NCBI GenBank assembly: GCA_944474755.1
Contig: OX104113.1
Coordinates: forward strand, 50,421,644-50,485,643
From: Limnoperna fortunei
Taxonomy: Eukaryota; Mollusca; Bivalvia; Mytilida; Modiolidae
Reading direction: 5' to 3'
DNA: 64,000 nt
A model generated the notes under the pieces. The model saw only the letters and a list, made by a program, of their open reading frames with translations. It ran no database searches and had not been told where the DNA came from. Below are positions 1 through 11,921 of the stretch, piece by piece (within the stretch, counting starts at the first letter, position 1; each line of letters opens with the position of its first letter). A program made the translations under genes and the position numbers.

Positions 1-300
1 TTATTTCATTTTATAAGTATCTAAATATAACTTGCATTTTTTTAAAAGTTTTACATCAACATTTTAAAATCTTAAAATAAATAAAAATTAATATATTTTA
101 TGACTTTAAGAAATTTATTTTCCTCTTATTTGCTATTGCATTTTACCACTGAATTTAATGATTAGAAATCTTTTAAAAAAAAAAAAACACCTGTTTTTAA
201 AAAAGAATTTTCTTATAAAAATCATAATCTTAATTTACATTTTCACGGCTTATATGTCGGTCTTTAATTGGTCTTTCATTTTTACCTTTCTTCAAAGTAA
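1..300. other. AT-rich flank, no gene seen
   Basis: Low-complexity A/T-rich sequence with a poly(A) run near 173-187. No exon, RNA gene or repeat could be recognised. The open frame at 158-352 has no family signature and merges into the Penelope-like fragment in a different reading frame. Confidence 0.4.
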
Positions 301-1634
301 GCAGATAAGGCCCCTAACAACATTATTTTTATCTGCAAAAAACATTACATAGAGTGTTTAATTAATGAGTTAGGCATGGACAGTTCACTTGGCAATCCTA
401 CTTACACATTTACTGCGCTTTCAAAAGAGGAGATTATTGAAAATCACAAATCGATATTGGCATCCTTTGGTCTCAAAATCAAAGTCGAAGATTGTGATCT
501 CCCCTTATTGTATTGGATACCAAAACTTCACAAAAATCCATACAAACAGCGTTTTATAGCAGGATCGTCTAAGTGTACTTATACCAAAACACTATCGCAA
601 CTCCTGACCACTATTTTAACAACAGTAAAAACGGGGCTTCAAAAATATAGCGACACTTTTTACTCCAGAAGTGGAATAAATGAAATGTGGATATTAAAAA
701 ATTCAAAAGACCTGATAGACATTTTGAGGTCTGGATCTCTTTCCCATTGTAACAGCATTAAAACATTTGATTTTTCGACACTCTATACGGCCATCCCTCA
801 TATCCAGCTTAAAACTAGGCTTAAAGATCTTATAAAATGCTGCTTTTTCAAGAAAAACGGAAAGAGACGATACAAATACCTAGTAATTAGTCATGACAGA
901 ACTTACTTCGTCATTAATGACTCTAAATCTACTACTAAATATACTGAAGACCAAATCTGTCATATGTTAGATTTTCTGATTGACAATATATTCGTCATGT
1001 TTGGAGGACATGTTTTTCAACAGACTGTTGGTATTCCAATGGGTACTAATTGTGCTCCTCTCCTCGCTGAACTGTTTTTGTACTCTTATGAGGCTGAGTT
1101 CCTAGAAGGCCTGCTGAAGAAGAAAGAAAAGACACTGGCCCAGACCTTTAATTTAACATTCTGCTATATTGATGATGTTTTGTCCCTCAACAATGCTAAA
1201 TTTGGTGACTATTTACATTCAATTTACCCTAGCGAGCTTGAAATTAAAGACACCACCAATACACTAAGCTCAGCCTCTTACTTAGACCTACTTCTAGAAA
1301 TAGACTCAGGAAAACTACAAACTAGATTCTACGACATACGTGATGACTTCAACTTTCCAATTGTCAGCTTCCCGTAATCGACAGCAACATTCCAGCAGCT
1401 CCAGCGTATGGTGTGTACATTTCACAACTTATACGTTATTCTAGATCCTGCGATCGGTATTCCGATTTTCTAGACCGATCCCTGTTGTTGACTGCTAAAC
1501 TACTCAAACAAGGGTTTGTTGCACCTAGGTTGATGTTATCTCTCCAGAAATTCTATGGTCGTCACCATGACTTAATTGATCGTTATGGGAAATCAGTGTC
1601 TCAAATACGATCTGACATGTTTGCTGAGTCATAG
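301..1634 (+). pseudogene. Penelope-like reverse transcriptase fragment, 5'-truncated and frameshifted
   Basis: Coding similarity starts near 301 (a DKAPNN segment), in frame with the Met at 376, and runs to a stop at 1377. It continues after a one-base frameshift near 1369-1380 in another frame (1413-1634). Visible RT landmarks in order are WIPKLHKNPYKQRFI, a KTFDFSTLYTAIPH motif with the first catalytic Asp, GIPMGTNCAPLLAELF, and CYIDDVLS with the paired catalytic Asp residues. The tail has an ISQLIRYSRSC segment and a YGRHHDLI-RYG segment. This combination is what I know from Penelope-like RT proteins of invertebrates. No GIY-YIG endonuclease is visible downstream. The frameshift and missing N-terminus make it a dead copy. 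It lies upstream of the first identified MRPL48 exon; whether it is inside that gene's first intron is unknown. Confidence 0.8.
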
Positions 1635-2421
1635 GTAGTGATTCCTATTCCTGGATTTGACTTTTCCCTAGACATGACAATGAGTAACTCGACGGGTGTC
1701 TAATTAGAGGCAGGCACTGCTTACTCGTCCGGAGCACCTGAGTGCACCCATGGTTTTTATTGGGTTCGGGTTACTCTCTTTCTGTTTTTTTGTGTTTTTG
1801 GTTTTTGTGTTGCGTTTTGTCTATATCCGGATTTGTAACTCTCCCTTGACTTTTAGCTCTTGTTGTTCGGTCGGTTTTCTTTGCTATTTTACTTAAGTGT
1901 CAGGTAATAAATATGCAATCAACGATTAAACAGGGCACATTTAATATACAATTACATCACAGAAATATCTCTTACCGCCCACGCCTTGTTCTCGGCGAAT
2001 CTCGTGCACGAGATTTTGGGATTTCGAAATCGTCAATACAAGCTTACCATTGACATCAGTGTTCCAATATTCAAACTTACCTGTTGCCTATGGTTATAGT
2101 AACATCTACTAATGAGGTTAATTAGATGATAATTTAATTGGCATAGACAAACAATACAAAAGCAATGCAAAATCTTAATTTCAAAATTATAGTCTTTTAG
2201 TGATGATAGCCTTAGTTTTTTAACTGGAAGTAAAAAGGGAAATAAATCATGTAAAACTGGAAATGGGTCAATTACAGAAGAAAATCCATAAGATATGTTT
2301 TCAGAACAGGTTTTTATAATATTTAACCTATACTTTTTTAAATAGATTGCAATTAGCTTTAACTTGAGCACATGAATGTGGTCTGAATTAGTATTGATTG
2401 CATTATTTTTTTTATTTACAG
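1635..2421. other. 3' flank of the Penelope-like copy and intron/upstream sequence
   Basis: 1640-1860 is relatively GC-rich and T-rich sequence that probably belongs to the 3' part of the Penelope-like element (a TCCGGAGCACCTGAG box at about 1719). After that the sequence becomes ordinary AT-rich DNA up to the splice acceptor at 2420-2421. No further gene seen. Confidence 0.35.
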
Positions 2422-2489
2422 ATTGGTGTATCTTTAACTATATTTTCAAAAAGAAGCCTCTGTCCCAACTGTTGTAAATATATTCAAAG
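2422..2489 (+). CDS. MRPL48: tentative second exon of MRPL48
   Basis: A TTTATTTACAG acceptor and an AAAG/GTATGC donor bracket 68 bases. Read in the only open frame they encode a basic, Cys-containing peptide (IFSKRSLCPNCCKYIQ) ending in phase 2. It joins the 4080 exon in phase and suits a mitochondrial presequence region. Conservation at this end of mL48 is weak, so the exon rests on splice signals and phase only. Confidence 0.5.
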
Positions 2490-5400
2490 GTATGCAAATT
2501 AATTTAATCTTGTATTATATTGATTAAAATTGCAAGTACATGTACATGTTTTATGCAAGTACTAAATAAAGGACGGACAAAAACCGCATAACTGAACTTA
2601 TCACTAATTTTTGATGTGTACATAAACATGGTTAAATATTGGTTAAGACTTCATGAGATAAGTTATGACAACACTTATAATAAGAAAAGGGAAAATCATA
2701 CAATATTAAATGCAGCCTTTAAAGAATCAGAAATGATGGCAAATAATAACCAAGAATCTTGGTTAAATTGTATTCAAGCAATATTCAAATTTTTAAACAT
2801 TGAACATTTATATTTAAATGCAACCAGTTATAAACATACACATATTATTAATAAAATTAGACATAAACTAAAGATGAAGCTTATTGATATTTGGTTTAAA
2901 GATATAAATAATGATATTAAAAGTAAAGCCAAAGTAGGAAATAAGTTGAGAACTTACAGAAAATTTAAATATATATATCAACTTGAACCATATCTAAATA
3001 TAGGTTATGAAAATCAAAGAAAATATCTAACAAAATTAAGACTCAGTGACAATGATTTAAATATAGAAAGAGGTAGATATACCAACTTAGAAATACACCA
3101 AAGAATATGTTACATGTGTAAAAATGAAGTGGAGGATGTGAAACATTTTTTATTAAATTGTCCAAATCTAGAAGAAATTAGAAAACCTTTTATTGAAGAA
3201 ATAAATGATAAATATTGTAATTTTAAAAACCTTTGTATTGATAATAAATTCCTGTGTTTAATGAGCAATGAAGATACATCTGTTATAAATCTTTTATTGA
3301 AATTAGTCGTTGAATTGAAAGAAAAGCGTAATGTATTAATCAGCTAATATGATAGAGTTGTTTCCCCTTGCTCAGTTCTTACTGGATAACCATATTACAT
3401 TTATATATCTATGTTCTTATAATGAATACAATTATGTTAAAATGAAACTTTTGTTTATTTATTAGGATTTGTGATTTTGTTTCTTTCTTTGATTAAATTG
3501 TAATTGATTCTGCCTCTAACGGGCACCTTTAATTGGTAAATAAAAATCTGTTCTGTTCTGTTCTGTACAAAGCACTGGCAGAAATAAATTCAAGTTATTC
3601 TTTTTACCCTGCTAGTACAAAAAAAAAAGAATGTAACTAACAGAATTTTCATTTGCTGGATATTAAAAATCAATTAATTGAATAATCCAGTCAGTCAGTC
3701 AATTTTTTTGAAGGAAAAATGATTCTTTGAAAAAAAATGTTTACTGTATATAGAGAAGATTCAAGTTGTGAATGTTTTACCTTATGCTTAGTCTGAGAGA
3801 TAGATATCATATACACTGCTTGCTTGTTCTGCTGGAATAGTTTTGGTCAGGTAAAGTTACATCAAACATGTTTTTAACATGTTTAATTGTGGTGTAGTAG
3901 ATCTGTAGAGTTTTCTGCGTTTCTGCCAAAAAACATTATTTAAGAGACAATCATATCTGATGTTATACAAAATTTAAATATATGTTATTGAATGAGACAT
4001 ACTTTCTTGGTGCTTCATCTTCAGTCTCATTTAATCCGTATCATAACTGAATAGCATATTTTTATTTCTTTATTTATAGATGTAATTACAGAGTTAGTCC
4101 TGCTTCAAATGGAATTTTTGAACCTGATGGTCTGGTTGGTATTCTAAACTCATAATTAATTAGATTAACTGCTTGTAATAGCTTTTTTTCATCCTGCCAA
4201 CTAAAGCTGGGGAATATAGCTTTTCAGTCTGTTCGTTCCTTCTTTCGTCTATCCCCCTCAGGTTTTCGTGGTGTTAAACCTTTTTTTTCTTGGTTCACAA
4301 TTACAACATGATAAGATGACATCACTGGCCAAATTCTGTAGGACTGCGCCCAATACTTAACGCTGGAGTGAACTTTTTTTTTATGAAGATGAAAATGACT
4401 TTGTATCTTCATGAAACTTGGTACTCAGTTACAAAATGATGGAAACATTTTGTAGGGATGTAAATATTTCATGCTTGAGTGAAAAGGGTTGTTTACCAAT
4501 ATATGTGTCAAGCAGAACATCAGTGTCGCAGAGGCACATTTTTAAAAAAGATATTAACATATGTCAAGTGTTTTTAATCTAATAAAAATTCAAATAAATT
4601 TACCTTTATATTAAAATGAAATTTTTCTGTACATTTTACAGTCAACGACACCATTTATATATTTCAATTTTAAAGTAAATCAGTATTTCTTAATTATTAC
4701 TGACAATCTTCCCGAAATGTGCCGGTCCGCCGGACCCGACCGGCAAAAAACAGGCAAATTTAACTCCAGTCCGGCAAATTTGTTAAATTTACAACAGAAA
4801 TGTTAAATTGGTCTGGCAGTATTTGTGTTTAGGTCCGACAAGCCAAGAACTAATTTCGTGAAGACTGTACTGATACTGCAGTGCATGTATTTTACCTTTT
4901 TTTTCAAGGTGTGAAAAAATTATCTGTGTCAAATTTGTCAACTTTAAACTTAAAATTTATCAGATTTTTAGGAGGATTTTTTCAGATAATGGAGGCGGCT
5001 ATCCTTAAAAATTGTTGGATTGCTGTTTCCAATGGACTTGATGAAAATGCGGTGACTCATATTTTTTTGTCACCTTGTATTTATTTAATCTGGTTTGAAA
5101 TGACAACTGATTCATAATTCAAGGCTTCCCATCTCCTGTCACCCATGGAAAGTGATTTCTTAGCTCTGTAAAAGTCGATTTTTTAGTCCTGGTCACTCAT
5201 GGTCAAGTACATTTTAATAGTCAGTATTGTTGAAAAAAGTTTGTGTGGATGATTGTTTTCTTTTTTTTTTTATTTGATAAATGTTATACAGGTGCTTGTA
5301 ATATGCGAGTTTTCATCAATGCTGCAAAACATTTTTGAGATCGACTTAGTCCGAGAATGCTCTGCTGTCCAACGCCAAAAAAAAGTGTTAGACATCAGAG

Positions 5401-8400
5401 GTTCCTCGGACTAAGATAGACTATGAATGCAACAAATAACAAATCAAACTGCCATTAATCCAACAAATTATAAAACTACAATCTGATTATTATGGCAGTA
5501 AAATGTGGCCTAACAGTGACCAATAAGAAAATAGTAGAGTACAACAACCCATAACAAAAAAATCGTAACTGTTTGGTGAACAAACACTATTTAGTTGGTT
5601 TGAAAATTAAAATTCTTTCAAAGTATATATTATTTTATCCAAAGCAAACATAGTGACAAATCTTTAAACTTGTCTGTTGTTATCGGTATAGCTTTCATGC
5701 TGAAAATTTTCCTACCGCAGGTCAGGGGTTTTCTCTGGGTACTCTGGCTTCCTCCCCCAATAAAAACTGGACGCCATGATATAGCTTAAAAATTGCTGAA
5801 AGTGGCATTAAACACCATTCAAACAAACAATCATGCTGAAAAAAAGTAAAATGGATGAAATACCACGTTTTCATTGTTTATATATATATAACAAGTACAA
5901 TGGATGCATCTGAGCAGATGCTTATTCAGCACAACAGCAAAGTGACTAAAGCTCTCAAAATCCTGGAAAATATCTTGGTTCCATTGGATTTTCAAACTTA
6001 TTTCTCTGACCAACATTAATACTAAAGGCTTCTTGCAAATGGTATTTTTATATCTAATACTGTCAATTTCAGCATTTGCTGACTGATATATAAAGTATGT
6101 TAATATTCATTTAAAGAGATAAAACATACCATTGTACATCATATATTCTACAGCAATATAACATTTGTTAGATTCCTAATTTTGATCTGTCAGGAAAAAC
6201 AAAAAACTTACCTATCTTCCTATCCACTTCCAGAAATGTGGGTTGAGAAACAGCAAACCAATAATTTTTTAACGATGGCCTAATACAACATGAATCATAC
6301 ATTTTTTAATGTAATTTTTTTATTTAATAAATTTCTGCTGCATGGTTCAATTTTAAATCAGATTTTGACTTGTTTATCTCACCTGATCAAAGTTTGTCTA
6401 TTTTCTATTGTTGTTATAAACTTTTCATTCTTTTCTATAATCACTGACCAAATTCCATCAAACAAAACTATCCTTGGGTGATAGAGATTGGATTTTGAAA
6501 GTTGGGTTGCAAAGAAAAATTGCCAATAGCAATATTTTGTCTTCAATTTTCAAAATATGGAGCCAAAGTTAAAAGCTTTCTTCTCAGCTGTACATGCATC
6601 AATTGGCAGGTACTACTATTGCCATGTGTGATTAGTTTTATTATTGTATTTAGATTGGATATGTGAAACAATATTTGTTGATACCTTTAACTATATGTAC
6701 ATGTATAATGTTTTCTACTTTTAATTCATGAAGGTTATATAAATTGCTCATGAATGGGGTATAGATCATTGTAAGATTACAATATTTTATCTTTATTTGA
6801 AGTGAAGAATAGCAAATGGTTATGTTGGAGAAACCCTTGGATCCTAGATTGTTCAAAAGAAGTCCCTAACCTTCTTTGCAGGGGAGATAATTAAGAAATT
6901 GTTGAAAAATAATTTCCAAATTTTTAAATCTGTTTATGTCCCACCAACTAAAGTTCACCTGTTTATTAAAGAATTTCTTTTATTTGTTATTAAGGGGCCT
7001 AGATTACAGATTTATTGGCCACAATGTAGTTTTGAGTTTGAGCCCAACTTTCCATTTACATGAATCATCACAAATTTTTTTCTGTCTTCTGACTTTGAGA
7101 TATGGGACTTATATGTAAGGTCCTAAACATGCTACAGCTGTACAAATACATGAACATGCAATGTATTTGATGTAAAATGGTTTCACATTTTATTAACTTG
7201 CTGCTGTCATATCAAGGGCTCCACAATCAGACTCCCCAATCCAACACATCCTCGCAAGTCAGGGTTTCTGTGTCCATATGTGTCCACGAAACCCTGACAA
7301 ACTTACATAGGAAATTCCTGGGCGGGAAGTCACTATTTTGATTGACTACATCATACCTGAATGTAGCCAATCAAAAGCTTGCTTTCATTCACCACTTGGT
7401 TAAGGGATCGAAGTTGATGGTAAATAAACCAAACGGATGTGTTGCATAGACCATGTGAAAATCAATGTATTTTGTACAGTAGTGTTAATAGTTTTTTATT
7501 ACTGCGTTATTTATTAGTTGCTTTACGTTTTCTTCCCACTCAAGAATGAGTAAGAATGACCACTTGCTTCTTTTAAGCAATTTCAATAGTTGATAGTGAA
7601 GGTTTGACGTCATATGAAAATCTTCTAGCCCGGGAATTTCCTGGCTAAGTGTGTCAGGGTTTCGTGGACACATGTGGACATCTTATAATCTAATTGCTTT
7701 TCTTTGCTTATCTTTAGAATCCACCACCAGAAATTCCAGAATATGAAACACTACAGATACGTATGCGAGGCTATGACTTTCCTGTTTTAGACACCTTTGC
7801 ACAGTATGCTAATTCCATAATAGGAGGACTAGGCCTGACAAGATTTGGGTAATATTTTCATACAACACTACTTTCTGGTACATTATTTTCAGAACACTTA
7901 AAAGATGAAAGTACCAGATAATTTAATAATTTTTTTTAAACATACTTGAAAAGTATTGTACCTATTTAGGCATTTGTCAGCTACATCTATACATCTATAT
8001 ACAGTGACCAAGTTTCATTTACAGAGACGAAGCTAGAACTTTGTGAAATGCCATCCACTGGAGTAACTAATAGGTAAACATGTTCTAGCAAACCAGAAAC
8101 AATCTAACACCTGATAAATTAGCAGTTAACATTAACTACCATATTATCTCATACTTAAGGTTCAGAAATTGTTTTGACCATAAATAGATGCATTTCTCAG
8201 TGTAAGTTTTGAAGAAAATTAAAAATAAAGATCACATAGACTTATTGTCCAAAGAATATAGTATTTAATCAGCAAATATATTGATAGAGAAGTAATGAAG
8301 ATTAGTTGGTTTTCCCATTTACTTGATTTCAATTATATTCTTCTTTACTACTACAGATATGTCCTCAGTGACCGAGTAGTTAAGGTAGTTAGTAATCTAC

Positions 8401-10917
8401 TATTGATCAAGGGTTGCAAGCTTTGGTCTTATTGTTCCATTCCATGTTTATATGTCAGTTTTTAGACCAGAGGTTGGAGGTTTTCTTTGTGTACTGCAAA
8501 ATTGCTAAAAGTGGCATTAAACGAAATATACCAAAAAAACATAATCTTTACTATCGATGTATGAAAGTATTGAAATATATATTTGTACATTACATGTACT
8601 GTTTTTTTAATAGCCATACCTACACAGTATAAACAAAAACATTTTTTTGTGCACTTTTGATGCTTACTTCAAGTTAGAGTTGTTTCAATGAAACATAGAT
8701 GTATAAAGCAACCAAAAAGTGCATTACATAATTGCAACTAGAAGGGTGGCTTAATTTTTTGATGCTTATACAGGAACATACGTAAAAATCATAACTGTTT
8801 CTTTGGTTGGTAACCCAGATACTGTACATTTTAATTAAAAAGCCTGTATTCCACCTGATTCTTTGCACTTTCTTTCATGTTTTTCAGTTTTGCAGTGCCA
8901 GGGAAGAGCATGCATATTGATCTCTTTTATCCTAATTCAGCCAGAGTAGAACACACATATGACCTGACAAAATTTGAACGTGTAGTACAGGTATACTTCA
9001 ATAGGGGGTAGTGAACATGTTTTCTTTTACAAGACAACTGTCATATTCAATATTTAATGTGAAGATGGAAAAGTTGGATCTGCCCAAAGTAAAATGAAGT
9101 CATGGTGAGCACTCATGGTGATACACACTATATTTACATGTATTCACATCTAATGTGTATAGTCTAGAATTGCTGGCTTCTTATGATTATTATACATGGA
9201 CCATATAGTTCGGTCATTATATTCCAGTTTTCTCTGGTAGCTACATTAATGCCTGATGACTGTCACTATAGCCAAAGAAGGCAGGGAATTACATGGTTTT
9301 CATTGCATGAGAAAGTGGATAATTATTCTTATTTTATATAATAAATGGTAGATAATCATAATTGGTTTTCAATTAAAAAAATTCCTTTCCAGATGGAAAA
9401 AGTTCCGTCTACAGTAGTACCTATAATTATACAAGTTCTAAGACTAAATGCACCAGCAGGGGTTGAAGTGACCATAAAAAAGGTTAGTGCACATAAAATA
9501 TCTGCTCTATTTAAAGATAGTATAATTTTATACCTCTGCTCATTGACAGTTTTGGGTATAAAGTGGTCTGTCCATCTGTCCGTACATCCATCTGGATTTG
9601 GTTTTTGGGTGATATTTCAAAAAGCTTACATCTGATTTTAATTAAACTTTAGGATATTATTGCATATCAGGTGTGCTGGAGGAGTTCTGTCAAAGGTCAC
9701 AGTAAAAAAATGATGTTTCTGGACAATAACTCCAAAGTCTACATTTGATTTCAATCAAATTTTTTTTTGGTGGGTAAGAAGCTTGTCGATTTTGAGGGGA
9801 AATCCATCACATTTCAAATTGTCAAAAATTTTACCAAAAATATGTTTCTGGACAATCACTCAAGAAGTTTGCATTTAATTTAAATTAAACTTTGGGATTT
9901 TGTTGCACATCAGGTGGGTAAGAAGCCAATTGATGCTGGAGGAATTCTGTCAAAAGTCACAGTCAGCTATAATGATGTTTCCAGACAATAACTCGAAAAG
10001 CTTGCATTTAATTTTAATGAAACTTTGAAATATAGTTATATCAGTTTTTGGGGAAATCCATCAAATTTCAAGGTCACATTTGGCAAAAAATGTTAGAAAT
10101 ATTACCCAAAAAAGATGTTTCCTGACAATTTCTTAAAAAGTGTAGATTGGATTTCAACGAAACTTGAGAATATTATTACATATCAGATGGATAAGAAGCC
10201 TATTGATGCTGGAGGAATTCCATTTATGGTCAATGTCATCAACAAAAAACATATAGAAGTTTTTACAAAAAAAGTTCTGCACAATTAAGCAGGGGTATTG
10301 GTAATCGCTAAATTAACTTTTTAGTTGTATACTGTAGGGTTTTGTCTTTTTTCTGCAATTTTCACACAATGTGCTGTACAATAACAATAAGGGTATCTTC
10401 TGTTCTTGAATACAAATAATTTTTTGCTTTACATGTGTTATAATGAGTAAATGATGAATGATTGCATTCATAACAGTGCTTTGCATATTTTTGTTTACTC
10501 TTTCAGGAAATGTTGATTTTGATTTGTTGGTTTTCAAAAGAAATGGACAAAGTTTAACATCATTGTAACAGTGCAAGATAAAAACAAAATAGATACATGT
10601 TTGTTTTAATTCTGTAAATTATTAGATTGAATTAGCACTCACTATGAGAAAAAAAAAATCTCAGAACAAAATATCCATTAAGAATTTCAAAGAAAAAAAT
10701 AACAAAATATCAACAGCATTGTCTGAAAATGTAATATTTCAGTAATTTTTATTATTTATTTCTTGTATCTTGTATTTAATACTAACTCCTTAAATTTCAG
10801 CCGGATCCTAAAGAAGATGAGGATCGTTATTTACCAGACAAAGAACTCATCAAGTTAAAAGAATCAGTAGAACAAATACATGCCAAAAAAGAAGAAATCA
10901 AGAAAGGGAGATATTAA
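2422..10917 (+). CDS. MRPL48: mitochondrial ribosomal protein mL48 (MRPL48), 5' exon missing
   Basis: Coding exons 2422-2489 (tentative), 4080-4134 (donor uncertain), 7718-7848, 8888-8990, 9393-9482 and 10801-10917; phases 2, 0, 2, 0, 0 join without a break and end in TAA at 10915-10917. They give 187 residues of the large-subunit mitoribosome protein mL48, which has an S10-like fold. Signature stretches are FEPDGL, YETLQIRMRGYDFPVLD, KFERVVQ, a PAGVEVTIKK strand and RYLPDKEL near the C-terminus, which match my memory of insect and human MRPL48 better than MRPS10 (notably ERVVQ). The first exon with the start Met and most of the mitochondrial targeting peptide was not found. Introns carry a LINE tail, SINEs, MITEs and a tandem-repeat element. 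An AATAAA overlaps the stop codon (10916-10921). The product should be imported to the mitochondrial matrix. Confidence 0.85.
2605..3567 (+). mobile_element. 5'-truncated LINE tail with zinc-knuckle ORF2 C-terminus and (TCTGT)n tail
   Basis: An open frame from 2616 to 3347 (243 aa) starts in a YINMVKYWLRL segment and ends with a CxxC-H-C knuckle (CYMCKNEVEDVKHFLLNC). That is the zf-RVT-like C-terminal region common in molluscan LINE ORF2 proteins; the RT domain itself is lost by 5' truncation. The 3' end has GGGCACCTTTAATTGGTA followed by AATAAA and a TCTGT microsatellite (3546-3567). Inserted in the MRPL48 intron in sense orientation. No frameshift in the remaining frame, so fairly young. 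Confidence 0.75.
3568..4079. other. MRPL48 intron sequence
   Basis: AT-rich intronic DNA up to the TTTATTTATAG acceptor at 4079. No element or gene recognised. Confidence 0.4.
4190..4560. repeat. degenerate tandem-repeat-element remnant
   Basis: A GCCAACTAAAGCTGGGG opening followed by sequence rich in TTCGTTCCTTC-type words and 'gaaacttggtactcagtta'-type text. This resembles the left ends of the mirrored tandem-repeat elements elsewhere in the window (9.5, 27.4, 35.8, 52.6 kb). Only one end is recognisable. Confidence 0.3.
4697..4874. repeat. MITE-like element with imperfect terminal inverted repeats
   Basis: The left end ACTGACAATCTTCCCGAAAT is matched imperfectly by the reverse complement of the right end (ATTTCGTGAAGACTGTACTG). 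The interior is unusually GC-rich (CCGGTCCGCCGGACC). Intronic in MRPL48; no clear target-site duplication. Confidence 0.4.
5340..5420. repeat. short foldback repeat
   Basis: CGACTTAGTCCGAGA on the left pairs with CTCGGACTAAGAT on the right, with further partial pairing inward (CTGTCCAAC against GTTAGACATCAG). About 80 bases, intronic in MRPL48. Confidence 0.5.
5710..5830 (+). repeat. SINE copy, 5'-truncated
   Basis: Contains the conserved body (GGCTTCCTCCCCCAATAAAA, ATTGCTGAAAGTGGCATTAA) and the ATTCAAACAAACAA tail of the window's tRNA-derived SINE family. The tRNA-like head is missing. Confidence 0.75.
5831..7247. other. MRPL48 intron, no recognised element
   Basis: AT-rich sequence without a supportable exon. 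Small open frames here lack family motifs. Confidence 0.4.
7249..7682. mobile_element. MITE family A, copy 1 (right end truncated)
   Basis: Begins with CATCCTCGCAAGTCAGGGTT at 7247 and ends in a shortened inverted copy (TGTCAGGGTTTCGTGGACA) at 7682, immediately before the MRPL48 exon acceptor. The interior (gactacatcata, ggatgtgttgca, actcaagaatgag) matches the copy at 14077-14563. Non-coding. Confidence 0.8.
8360..8545 (+). repeat. SINE copy
   Basis: tRNA-like head (CCTCAGTGACCGAGTAGTTA, then AAGGGTTGCAAGC near the box-B position) followed by the GGTTTTCTTTGTGTAC body and GTGGCATTAAAC end. Intronic in MRPL48. Confidence 0.7.
9528..10298. repeat. mirrored element with ~130-bp tandem repeat core
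   Basis: The left end ATACCTCTGCT and right end AGCAGGGGTAT are near-perfect inverted copies. Between them a unit recurs at about 130-base spacing, marked by TTCTGGACAATAACTC-like text at about 9717, 9846, 9978 and 10118, and by 'gctggaggaattctgtcaa'-like text. Lies in the last MRPL48 intron. Non-coding; copies are diverged. Confidence 0.65.
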
Positions 10918-10921
10918 TAAA
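10916..10921 (+). promoter_or_regulatory. AATAAA polyadenylation signal overlapping MRPL48 stop codon
   Basis: TAT-TAA-TAA-AGA at the end of the reading frame contains AATAAA beginning inside the stop codon; T/G-rich sequence follows at 10930-10950. If used, the 3' UTR would be only some 10-35 bases. Later AATAAA-type words (about 11333, 11806) are alternatives. Confidence 0.4.
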
Positions 10922-11921
10922 GATCTTAAAGTTTTTAGTTTGTTGTACATATGTTAACAATACTTGATATATCAAATTCATGAGGCCACACTTTGTCAGA
11001 ATATGTCAAATATTTTATAATGAGTACATGTGAGGAGTCTTGGTTACTTAACAAGGAATAAGTTTGTAGGTTCTGATATTGTTACAAGCCAGTAGTTTAT
11101 GCTGTCAGGTTATTTGTTTTTCAATAATTTTTGGTGGTTGAATCAAGTTTGTCTTTGGTTTATCTCCTCTTTGTTTGTACATGTAAATGGAGGAGTAGGA
11201 AAGCATGATATGAAGAAAATTTTGATTTGAACCGAAATGTAGAGTACAATGAATAAGCCAAGAAAATTACTGGTTGGACTTTTAGCAAGCCACTTACTGG
11301 ATAATAGGATCTTTTATTACTCCTAATAAATTCGTGGTGGAGTGGTCAAGGTAGTTTACATGGTCTGAAAATGGCATTTAGCACTATTCAAACAAACAAA
11401 CATCTCCTACTAAAATAATCTGGAATTAAAGATTTCCTTCTAAATGGCCGAATAAATATAGTTTAAATACAGGTAGTTCAAGGCTTCATTTGTATTCAAA
11501 ATAATGTTAAGCTATTTTTGCAAAGCAAAAAATGATGTGATGTTATTTAGTTATTTTTAGTTTACCACAAATAGTTGCCAGTTTAGATGAACTGCTTCTC
11601 TCTCTAGGAAATACAACCTTGGATATTTTCTTGGCAATTTTAAATGTTGAAAGCTTATATGTCAACATTTAAAATTGCCCCTGTTGCAATTTATTAAGAG
11701 CCCAATTCTTGCAAAAAGATGTTATTCGATACTCATGATACTAACAAATCACATTCTCTTCAGGGTACATGTAGAATATTCAAAGGACAAAGAATAATAA
11801 ATGAAATAAAATCATATTTTACTTGTATATTCATTTTTACAATATCCATTCCCACACACATACTTTCATTGCACTTTGAAAAGTCATAGCAAAACTTCAT
11901 CACAGTACATGTAAATAAATC
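10918..11921. other. intergenic region between convergent MRPL48 and MEA1
   Basis: About 1 kb separating two stop codons that face each other. It holds an internally deleted SINE at 11331-11400 and an inverted pair of about 20 bases (TTTTAAATGTTGAAAGC at 11638 and ACATTTAAAATTGCC at 11664) that could form a hairpin. Both 3' UTRs must lie here. Confidence 0.6.
11331..11400 (+). repeat. internally deleted SINE copy
   Basis: Head fragment (GGAGTGGTCAAGGTAGTTTA) joined directly to the 3' end (GGCATTTAGCACTATTCAAA) and the CAAACAAACA tail. Confidence 0.6.

Noticed and set aside
7485..7673. Minus-strand open frame of 62 codons
   Set aside because: It lies within MITE family A and is not preserved in the second copy.
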